From assembly GCF_000717175.1 (NCBI RefSeq), contig NZ_JNYD01000032.1, forward strand, positions 1 to 63,816: DNA of 63,816 nucleotides, written 5' to 3'. The first letter of the stretch is position 1. Each line of letters opens with the position of its first letter. Below are positions 56,777-63,816 of this stretch, in pieces. The translations under genes were made by a program, and so were the position numbers. The stretch comes from Pseudonocardia autotrophica (GTDB lineage Bacteria; Actinomycetota; Actinomycetes; Mycobacteriales; Pseudonocardiaceae). A model generated the notes under the pieces. That model worked only from the letters and a program-made list of their open reading frames with translations. It was not told the origin of the DNA and searched no databases.

Positions 56777-57643
56777 TCACGCCGCTGCGGACAGGGCGGC
56801 ATGGATCTCCCGCAGGACCGCGGCCGGGCGGTTGTGGAGGTCGTGCCAGGTGAAGCGGAGCGGAATCCAGCCAGCCGTGACCAGCGCGTTCTGCTTCCGG
56901 CGGTCCGCGCGGAACCGCTCGACGTCCTGGTGCCAGGCCCATCCGTCGACCTCGATGGCGATGCGGGCCCAGGGAAAGGCGACGTCCACGGTCCAGGGCC
57001 CCACCCGCAGGCCGAGCGTCCAGCCATCAACCCCGGCGCTCTCCAGCAGGCCGATCAGGAGTCGCTCGGCCGCGGACTCGGCGCCGTCGGCCGCGGCGTC
57101 GAGGAGCAGCCGCACGGCGGGCCAGCCGCGCGCACCCCGATTGCGGTCGAAGCAGTCGACCAGATCCTCGAGCCGGACGTGCTTCTGCAGTGCCCGGTCG
57201 AGGAACACCGAGCCCTCGTGGCGGGTCGCGGCCGTCTCCAAAGTGGTCAGCGCCGTGCTCGTGACGGGAAGCCCGGCGACCAGGGTGACGTCGGCTGGGT
57301 CGAGGTCGCGCCGCCGGACGCGGATGCCCGCGGGTGCCCGCGGATGGAGGGTGCGTGGCACGGTGACGCCGACGATCGCAGGGGCACGCGGCAGCATCCC
57401 GTGACACCACGCCGCTGCCTCGCCCGACACCACAGCCCGTTCACCGGCCCACAGCTGCGCAGCCCAGACCCGCGCGGCGTCGGTGAGTCGGTGCCCACCC
57501 ACGAGGTAGACGGCAGGGTGCACTCGGGTCCACTCGCCGGCCACCGCACGCCGCTGCGGGACGTCCGGAGACAGTCCGCATGCCACGGCCTGGGTCAGCG
57601 AGACGACTCCGGCCTGGCGCTCGAGGACCCGGCGTAGCTGCAT
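56777..57643 (-). CDS. DUF559 endonuclease-like protein with wHTH N-terminus
   Basis: A 288-residue protein. The first roughly 60 residues resemble an AbiEi-type winged helix (QAGVVSLTQAVACGLSPD, then HPAVYLVGG). The C-terminal third is DUF559, a Vsr-like nuclease fold: VDVAFPWARIAIEVDGWAWH, RFRADRRKQNALVTAGW and LRFTWHDL. The E-V-D-G and later residues match the metal site of the fold. Such proteins are widespread in actinobacteria with unknown function. It is flanked by a 23-bp repeat. Confidence 0.82.
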   Translation of the reverse strand: MQLRRVLERQAGVVSLTQAVACGLSPDVPQRRAVAGEWTRVHPAVYLVGGHRLTDAARVWAAQLWAGERAVVSGEAAAWCHGMLPRAPAIVGVTVPRTLHPRAPAGIRVRRRDLDPADVTLVAGLPVTSTALTTLETAATRHEGSVFLDRALQKHVRLEDLVDCFDRNRGARGWPAVRLLLDAAADGAESAAERLLIGLLESAGVDGWTLGLRVGPWTVDVAFPWARIAIEVDGWAWHQDVERFRADRRKQNALVTAGWIPLRFTWHDLHNRPAAVLREIHAALSAAA

Positions 57644-58004
57644 GTCCGCAGCATCGCCGGACCGAGGCGGTATCGTCGCGTGTGCGGCCGGACCCGGCAC
57701 CGGGAACCGCGCTCGGTTCGGATCGTGGTGCAGGAACCGCTCCCACGCGGCGGATGTACCGCAACCCGCCCCGCCCCGCCCCCTCGATGACGGGGGAGAG
57801 GGGGCCGTGTACCCTGCGGAATGCGACCACCCCGTCGCGCGTTGAACCGCGCGTCAGGGCGATCAAGTGGAGCCCCGCTCCCACCCGCTCACCGCATGCA
57901 AGGTGTCCGGGTCCCGGTCGGCGGTCCGCGTTCAGCGCGGGCCGCTCTGATCGACGGGTCTTTGCTTGTCGTCGCGAGACATGACGGCACAACGAGGAGA
58001 CCCC
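57644..58004. other. infC leader and promoter region
   Basis: These 361 bp are gene-free. GATGAC (about 57787) and TACCCT (about 57811) could form a promoter with an 18-bp spacer. The leader would then be close to 190 nt. It includes CCCCGCTCCCACCCGCTC and an unusual pair of GCGCGTT/AACCGCGCG words (57836-57852) that could fold. The repeat at 57721-57743 lies here. A structured leader is expected for an autoregulated infC operon. Confidence 0.4.
57721..57743 (+). repeat. Right copy of the 23-bp repeat
   Basis: Starts GATCGTGGTGCAGGAACCGC and matches 56728-56750 at 22 of 23 positions. The hairpin's second arm is absent here. Confidence 0.8.
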
Positions 58005-58571
58005 ATCAGCACAGAGACACGCATCAACGACCGCATCCGCGTTCCCGAGGTCCGACTCGTCGGCCCGAACGGCGAGCAGGTCGGCATCGTGCGTATCGAG
58101 GACGCCCTGCGGCTGGCGCAGGAGGCCGAGCTCGACCTCGTCGAGGTCGCGGCCCAGGCCCGCCCGCCCGTCTGCAAGCTCATGGACTACGGCAAGTTCA
58201 AGTACGAGAGCGCGCAGAAGGCCCGGGAGTCCCGGCGGAACCAGCAGCTCACGGTGATCAAGGAGCAGAAGCTCCGGCCGAAGATCGACACCCACGACTA
58301 CGAGACCAAGAAGCGCAACGTCGTGCGCTTCCTCGAGGGCGGGAACAAGGTCAAGGTCACCATCATGTTCCGCGGTCGCGAGCAGAGCCGGCCCGAGCTG
58401 GGCTACCGGCTGCTGCAGCGGCTCGCCGAGGACGTGCAGGAGCTCGGGACCGTCGAGGCCGCCCCGAAGCAGGACGGCCGCAACATGACGATGGTGCTCG
58501 CTCCGACCAAGAAGCCGGCCAAGCGCCCGGCGGCCCAGCAGGCCCCGGCCGAGGCCGAGCCCCAGGCCTGA
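58005..58571 (+). CDS. infC: Translation initiation factor IF-3
   Basis: A 188-residue IF-3 with the N-domain [20 protein letters not shown], the linker [12 protein letters not shown] segment [12 protein letters not shown], and the C-domain [33 protein letters not shown] and [13 protein letters not shown]. It keeps 30S subunits free and checks initiator tRNA. The start is called at ATC (58005) because GAGGAGA lies 4 bases upstream and this matches the rare start codon of other actinobacterial infC genes. An in-frame ATG at 57981 has no such site. Rare-codon initiation is the basis of IF-3 autoregulation. Confidence 0.9.
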   Translation: MSTETRINDRIRVPEVRLVGPNGEQVGIVRIEDALRLAQEAELDLVEVAAQARPPVCKLMDYGKFKYESAQKARESRRNQQLTVIKEQKLRPKIDTHDYETKKRNVVRFLEGGNKVKVTIMFRGREQSRPELGYRLLQRLAEDVQELGTVEAAPKQDGRNMTMVLAPTKKPAKRPAAQQAPAEAEPQA

Positions 58572-58621
58572 GTCTGAAGCAAGCGGCACGAACCTCCCCG
58601 CCCCGTGCGGGAGGTCCCCCA

Positions 58622-58647
58622 CGGTGCGCCCCGCGAGGGGCGCACCG
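58622..58647 (+). promoter_or_regulatory. Hairpin in the infC-rpmI gap
   Basis: An 11-bp perfect stem CGGTGCGCCCC/GGGGCGCACCG with GCGA loop. It lies 20 bp before rpmI and has no T-tract, so it is more likely a translational control or processing site, such as an L20 target, than a terminator. Confidence 0.5.
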
Positions 58648-58667
58648 CGACACCGAACGGATCAGTC

Positions 58668-58862
58668 ATGCCCAAGAACAAGACGCACAAGGGAACGGCC
58701 AAGCGGGTCAAGGTGACCGGCAGCGGCAAGCTCCTGCGCCAGCAGACCGGCCTGCGCCACCGGCTCGAGGTCAAGTCGAGCAAGGAGACCCGGGACCTCT
58801 CCGGCGTCGTCCCGGTGAACAAGGCCGACGTCAAGCGCGTCAAGAAGCTGCTCGGCCGCTGA
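58668..58862 (+). CDS. rpmI: 50S ribosomal protein L35
   Basis: A 64-residue L35, strongly basic, with MPKNKTHKGTAKRVKVTGSG and the C-terminal VKRVKKLLGR. It follows infC and precedes rplT as in nearly all bacteria. The ORF is open upstream, but the ATG at 58668 gives the family start. Confidence 0.97.
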   Translation: MPKNKTHKGTAKRVKVTGSGKLLRQQTGLRHRLEVKSSKETRDLSGVVPVNKADVKRVKKLLGR

Positions 58863-58936
58863 GCCTCACCGCACCCACCCGCTGAACCGGCCTGCCCAGC
58901 CCCCCGGGCCGGCCACCCGAGAGACAGGACAGACCC

Positions 58937-59323
58937 ATGGCACGCGTGAAGCGCGCGGTGAACGCCCAGAAGAAGCGCCGGACGATCCTCGAGGCGTCCG
59001 CCGGCTACCGCGGTCAGCGGTCGCGGCTCTACCGCAAGGCCAAGGAGCAGCAGCTCCACTCGATGACCTACGCCTACCGGGACCGTCGCGCCAGGAAGGG
59101 CGACTTCCGGCAGCTGTGGATCACCCGGATCAACGCCGCGGCCCGCGCCAACGGCATGACCTACAACCGTTTCGTCCAGGGCCTCAAGGTCGCGGGCGTC
59201 GAGGTGGACCGCAAGAACCTGTCGGAGCTCGCGATCAGCGACCCGACCGCGTTCGCCGCCCTGGTCGAGGTCGCCAAGGCCAACGTCCCGGCCCAGGCGT
59301 CGCAGAACGAGAGCGCCGCCTGA
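58937..59323 (+). CDS. rplT: 50S ribosomal protein L20
   Basis: A 128-residue L20 needed early in 50S assembly and, in some bacteria, an autoregulator of infC-rpmI-rplT. The start [19 protein letters not shown] and the globular [19 protein letters not shown] are typical. It follows rpmI by 74 bp and has an Ala-rich acidic tail longer than average. Confidence 0.97.
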   Translation: MARVKRAVNAQKKRRTILEASAGYRGQRSRLYRKAKEQQLHSMTYAYRDRRARKGDFRQLWITRINAAARANGMTYNRFVQGLKVAGVEVDRKNLSELAISDPTAFAALVEVAKANVPAQASQNESAA

Positions 59324-59331
59324 CCGAGCAC

Positions 59332-60150
59332 ATGCTCGGAACGGAACGCACCCCGCGCGTCGTGGCAGCCCGCAAGCTGCTGCGGCGCGCGGGTCGTGAG
59401 AAGGCCCGGCGCTTCCTCGTCGAGGGCGCCCAGGCCGTGCGCGAGGCCGTCACCGGCGAGGTCCGGGTGCACGAGCTGTTCGCGACCCCGCTCGCGGTGG
59501 AGCGCAACGCCGACATCGTCGGCATCGCCGAGGGCCAGGGCATCCCGGTGACCGTGGTGGGCGACCGGATCGCCGAGGTCCTCTCCGACACGGTCACCCC
59601 GCAGGGCCTCGTGGCCGTCTGCGACCTGATCGACGTCCCCGTCGCCGCGGCGCTCGACGGCTCCCCGCACCTCGTCGCCGTCCTCGCCGGCGTCTCCGAG
59701 CCAGGCAACGCCGGCACCGTCGTGCGCGCCGCCGACGCCGCGGGCGCCGACGCGGTGCTGCTGGCCGGGGACAGCGTCGACCCGCACAACGGCAAGGCCG
59801 TCCGGGCCTCCACCGGCAGCGTCTTCCACCTGCCCGTCGCCCGGGACCGGGACACGACCCGCGTGCTCGACGCCTGCCGCGCGGCCGGGCTGACCCTGCT
59901 CGCGGCCGACGGGCACGGCGAGCTCGACCTGCACGCCCCGGAGGCCGGGGAGGTCCTCGGCGGCCGGGTGGCATGGATATTCGGTGGCGAGGCACACGGG
60001 GTCCCGGAGACCGTGCTGGCGGCGGCCGACCACCGCGTCCGGGTCCCGCTCTACGGCCGCGCCGAGAGCCTCAACCTGGCCGCCGCCGCGGCGGTCTGCC
60101 TGTACGCGAGCGCCGCGCACCGGCGCTCTAGGATCACCGACCGTGCATGA
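59332..60150 (+). CDS. tsnR: TrmH/SpoU-family RNA 2'-O-methyltransferase
   Basis: A 272-residue SPOUT methyltransferase. The N-terminal substrate-binding domain (KARRFLVEGAQAVREAV) leads to the SPOUT knot with GVSEPGNAGTVVRAADAAGA, IFGGEAHGVPE and RVPLYGRAESLNLAAAAAVCLY. It methylates a ribose in rRNA; the family includes the thiostrepton-resistance enzyme, although housekeeping members are usual in this operon. ATG 8 bp after rplT. Confidence 0.92.
   Translation: MLGTERTPRVVAARKLLRRAGREKARRFLVEGAQAVREAVTGEVRVHELFATPLAVERNADIVGIAEGQGIPVTVVGDRIAEVLSDTVTPQGLVAVCDLIDVPVAAALDGSPHLVAVLAGVSEPGNAGTVVRAADAAGADAVLLAGDSVDPHNGKAVRASTGSVFHLPVARDRDTTRVLDACRAAGLTLLAADGHGELDLHAPEAGEVLGGRVAWIFGGEAHGVPETVLAAADHRVRVPLYGRAESLNLAAAAAVCLYASAAHRRSRITDRA
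60129..60134 (+). promoter_or_regulatory. Possible internal promoter for pheST
   Basis: TAGGAT, a good -10 match, lies inside the 3' end of the methyltransferase gene, 25 bp before the pheS ATG. The pheS ATG itself has GAGGG upstream. It would allow pheST to be expressed apart from the ribosomal genes. Confidence 0.35.
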
Positions 60151-61194
<1,044 letters not shown>

Positions 61195-61204
61195 GGAGTA
61201 TTCG

Positions 61205-63697
61205 GTGCGAGTCCCCCTGTCCTGGCTGCGCGACCACGTCGCCGAGGTCCCCGCGGACGCGGAGGCGGTCGGCGAGGCCTTCGTGCGCGTCGGCCTGGAG
61301 CTCGAGGAGATCCACGGGACCCCGGAGCTCACCGGCCCGCTGACCGTCGGCCGGGTCGCGGAGATCGAGGAGCTCACCGAGTTCAAGAAGCCGATCCGGT
61401 TCTGCCGGGTCGACTTCGGCGACACCACGCGCGAGATCGTCTGCGGCGCGCGGAACTTCGTGGTCGGTGACCTGATCATCGCTGCGCTGCCCGGCGCGGT
61501 CCTGCCCGGCCCGTTCCCGATCTCGGCGCGGAAGACCTACGGCCGGACCTCGGACGGCATGATCTGTTCCGCCAAGGAGCTGGGCCTCGGCGCGGACCAC
61601 TCGGGCATCCTGGTCCTGCCGCCGGGCACCGCGGAGCCGGGCACGGACGCGCTGCCGCTGCTCGGTGTCGACGATCCGGTCGTCGAGCTGGCCATCACCC
61701 CGGACCGGGGCTACTGCTTCGCCGTGCGCGGGATCGCGCGTGAGCTGGCCGCATCGCTCGGCGAGGACTACACCGACCCGGCGAGACGCGTGCGGGTCCC
61801 CGAGGCGGAGGGCCCGGCCTGGCCGGTCCGGATCGCCGACGAGGCCGGCTGCCCGCGGTTCGTCACCCGTCGCGTGACCGGCGTCGACGCCAGCGCGCCC
61901 ACCCCGTGGTGGATGCAGCGCCGCCTGCTCGCCGCCGGCATGCGCCCGATCTCGCTGACCGTCGACGTCACCAACTTCGTGATGCTCGACCTCGGCCAGC
62001 CGATCCACGCGTACGACGCGACCCGGCTGCAGGGCGGGATCGTGGTGCGCCGGGCCGAGGCGGGGGAGAAGCTCCGCACGCTCGACGACGTCGAGCGCAC
62101 CCTCGACCCGGACGACCTGGTCATCACCGACGACTCCGGCCCGATCGGCCTCGCCGGCGTGATGGGCGGCGCGTCCACCGAGATCCCGCTCGACAAGACC
62201 GGGTCGGTCGACGTCGTGATCGAGGCCGCGCACTTCGCGCCGACCGTGATCGCGCGCGCCGCCCGCCGGCACAAGCTGCCGAGCGAGGCGTCGAAGCGTT
62301 TCGAGCGGAGCGTCGACCCGCAGCTCCCGCCGATCGCGGCCGAGGCGGTCGCGAACCTGCTGGTGGAGCACGGCGGTGGCCGGATCGAGCCGGGCCGCAC
62401 GGACGTCGGGGCCGCGCCGATCCTCCCGCCGGTCCGGATGCCGCTCGACCTGCCGGACCGGACCGCGGGCGTGAGCTACGAGCGCGGGGCCACGGTCGCG
62501 CGGCTCACCCAGGTCGGCTGCGCGGTGGAGCTGGAGACCAGCGGGGACGGCAAGGCCGGTTCGACCACCCTGGTCGTCGCCACGCCGCCGTCCTGGCGGC
62601 CGGATCTGGACCTGCCCGCCGCGCTGGTCGAGGAGGTCCTGCGGCTCGAGGGCTACGAGACCATCCCGTCGACCCTGCCGCCTGCGCCCGCCGGGCGCGG
62701 GCTCACCCCCGCCCAGCTGCGCAAGCGGGCCGTGTCCCGCGCGCTGGCCGAGGCCGGGCACGTCGAGGTGGAGCCGTTCCCGTTCGTCGGCGACGCGGCG
62801 TGGGACGCGCTGGGCCTGCCCGAGGACGACGTCCGGCGGCGGACCGTCACGGTGGCCAACCCGCTCGACGCCGACCGCGACCGGCTCGCGACCACCCTTC
62901 TGCCGGGTCTGCTCGAGACGCTGGTGCGCAACAAGGCCCGCGGGTTCGACGACCTCGCGCTGTACACGCTCGGCCAGGTCGTGCTGCCGCACCGCAACCC
63001 CGTGCCGATGCCGGACCCTGGCGTCGACCGGCGGCCGACCGACTCCGAGATCGCCATGATCCGGGCGGCGCTGCCCGCGCAGCCCGTGCACGTCGGCGTC
63101 GTGCTCGGCGGGGACCGCGAGCCGCGCGGCTGGTGGGGCCGCGGGCGCCCGGCCGGCTGGCAGGACGCGATCGAGGCGGGCCGGCTCGTCGGCGCCGCCG
63201 CCGGCGTCGAGCTGCGGGTGACCAAGGCCGAGCTGGCGCCCTGGCACCCGGGCCGGTGCGCCGCGCTGCGGGTGGGGGAGTGGGTCGTCGGGCACGCCGG
63301 CGAGCTGCACCCGAAGGTCGTCGAGGCGCTGGGCCTGCCGCCGCGCACCTGCGCGATGGAGCTCGACCTCGACGCGATCCCGCTGCAGGACGCGCGGCCG
63401 GCGCCGCGGATCTCGCCGTACCCGCCGGTGTCGGTCGACGTCGCGCTGGTCGCGGCCGAGACGGTCCCGGCCGCCGAGGTGGCCGCGGCCCTCACCGAGG
63501 GCGGCGGCGAGCTGCTCGAGGAGGTCCGGCTGTTCGACGTCTACACCGGTGCGCAGGTCGGCGAGGGGAACCGCTCGCTCGCCTACGCCCTCCGGTTCCG
63601 GGCGCCGGACCGCACGCTGACCAACGAGGAGGCGAACGCGGCCCGCGACGCCGCCGTCGCCCTCGCCGCCGAGCGCGTCGGGGCCGTCCTGCGGTGA
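61205..63697 (+). CDS. pheT: Phenylalanyl-tRNA synthetase beta subunit
   Basis: An 830-residue subunit. The order is: N-terminal region, EMAP/CsaA tRNA-binding domain (about 40-150), B3/4 editing domain (about 210-380, LGQPIHAYDATRLQGG), B5 domain (about 400-480), catalytic-like core, and the C-terminal anticodon-binding FDX-ACB domain (about 735-828, ending DAAVALAAERVGAVLR). B3/4 hydrolyses tyrosyl-tRNA-Phe. A GTG start fits LSWLRDHVAEVPADAE. It ends the translation operon. Confidence 0.97.
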   Translation: MRVPLSWLRDHVAEVPADAEAVGEAFVRVGLELEEIHGTPELTGPLTVGRVAEIEELTEFKKPIRFCRVDFGDTTREIVCGARNFVVGDLIIAALPGAVLPGPFPISARKTYGRTSDGMICSAKELGLGADHSGILVLPPGTAEPGTDALPLLGVDDPVVELAITPDRGYCFAVRGIARELAASLGEDYTDPARRVRVPEAEGPAWPVRIADEAGCPRFVTRRVTGVDASAPTPWWMQRRLLAAGMRPISLTVDVTNFVMLDLGQPIHAYDATRLQGGIVVRRAEAGEKLRTLDDVERTLDPDDLVITDDSGPIGLAGVMGGASTEIPLDKTGSVDVVIEAAHFAPTVIARAARRHKLPSEASKRFERSVDPQLPPIAAEAVANLLVEHGGGRIEPGRTDVGAAPILPPVRMPLDLPDRTAGVSYERGATVARLTQVGCAVELETSGDGKAGSTTLVVATPPSWRPDLDLPAALVEEVLRLEGYETIPSTLPPAPAGRGLTPAQLRKRAVSRALAEAGHVEVEPFPFVGDAAWDALGLPEDDVRRRTVTVANPLDADRDRLATTLLPGLLETLVRNKARGFDDLALYTLGQVVLPHRNPVPMPDPGVDRRPTDSEIAMIRAALPAQPVHVGVVLGGDREPRGWWGRGRPAGWQDAIEAGRLVGAAAGVELRVTKAELAPWHPGRCAALRVGEWVVGHAGELHPKVVEALGLPPRTCAMELDLDAIPLQDARPAPRISPYPPVSVDVALVAAETVPAAEVAAALTEGGGELLEEVRLFDVYTGAQVGEGNRSLAYALRFRAPDRTLTNEEANAARDAAVALAAERVGAVLR

Positions 63698-63747
63698 CGC
63701 CCCGGCGTCGGCCGGCCGGGCTGTGAAGTGAATTGACCGCAGCCTGA

Positions 63748-63816
63748 CTACGCGGTCTTGTCGAGGGTGACGCGGTAGCCGAGGTTGTGGAGTTGGCCGA
63801 CGAGGCGGTCGCGTTG
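63748..63816 (-). pseudogene. C-terminal end of a possible transposase (cut by the window)
   Basis: The last 22 codons, QRDRLVGQLHNLGYRVTL then DKTA and TAG, run off the right edge. The pattern R-D-x-LV-QL-LGY-VTL near a C-terminus is common in actinobacterial transposases, but this is too short to assign a family. A 6-bp inverted repeat GACCGC/GCGGTC surrounds the stop. It could also be the end of an unrelated protein. Whether it is intact outside the window is unknown. Confidence 0.35.

Noticed and set aside
56777..57643. Type IV toxin-antitoxin (AbiEi/AbiEii) system
   Set aside because: Only the AbiEi-like winged helix is visible. The C-terminus is DUF559 and no AbiEii toxin gene is adjacent.
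63698..63747. Insertion-sequence end with terminal inverted repeat
   Set aside because: Only a 6-bp inverted repeat around the stop codon is visible; the rest lies outside the window.

Overview
The window is very GC-rich DNA from an actinobacterium. Many genes start with GTG, and genes are packed with short overlaps (GTGA, TGATG) and convergent overlaps. From position 10474 to 25542 the gene order follows the mycobacterial block from sigA to the TrmA-like methyltransferase (Rv2703 down to Rv2689c in M. tuberculosis). Two BVMO-type monooxygenases, F420-linked enzymes, an NDMA-dependent alcohol dehydrogenase and a mycothiol-type DinB protein suggest the Pseudonocardiales, perhaps a Pseudonocardia-like organism. 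That placement is inference.

Layout. 1-600: a C-terminal remnant of a plant-like (class II) ketol-acid reductoisomerase, cut off next to a palindromic repeat. 660-10286: an accessory redox locus with a BVMO, an MFS exporter, an aromatic hydroxylase, a LAL/LuxR regulator, a methyltransferase and a berberine-bridge-like oxidase. 10474-25542: core block of sigA, an inositol monophosphatase, the envelope protein Cei, DUF4193, DUF3093, dut, a DUF3710 protein with a very long disordered tail, an OB-fold protein, DUF3159, two RCK/TrkA proteins facing a KimA-like potassium permease, and an RNA m5U methyltransferase. 25604-35248: hot-dog dehydratase, Tex, phosphatase, DEAD-box helicase, L,D-transpeptidase, ilvD and a hypothetical protein. 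35290-45193: a tandem-DDN F420 protein, an LLM oxidoreductase, a DsbA-like protein, an ECF-size sigma factor, an unusual racemase/isomerase-ACT-GNAT fusion, methyltransferases, a second BVMO, DUF3253, aroE and an MSMEG_0570-family protein. 45337-57643: membrane protein, DprE2-like SDR, alcohol dehydrogenase, NAD kinase-like protein, dipeptidase, DUF309, LLM oxidoreductase, TatA, class A PBP, cystathionine gamma-synthase-like enzyme, DinB-like protein, DUF3817 and a DUF559 protein. 58005-63697: translation operon infC-rpmI-rplT-tsnR-pheS-pheT. The right edge holds the last 22 codons of a possible transposase.

How it fits together. The core blocks handle transcription initiation, nucleotide-pool hygiene, potassium homeostasis and translation. 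The spaces between them carry accessory oxidoreductases and repeats. The most notable non-genic signals are four repeat groups: 40-bp palindromes with GTGAGTG/CACTCAC ends (552, 25522, 29056); three 24-bp palindromes spaced exactly 41 bp apart (43929-44034); a 23-bp repeat bracketing a DUF559 gene; and a roughly 40-bp repeat bracketing a tandem-DDN gene. I saw no CRISPR array, no tRNA or rRNA gene, and no complete insertion sequence.
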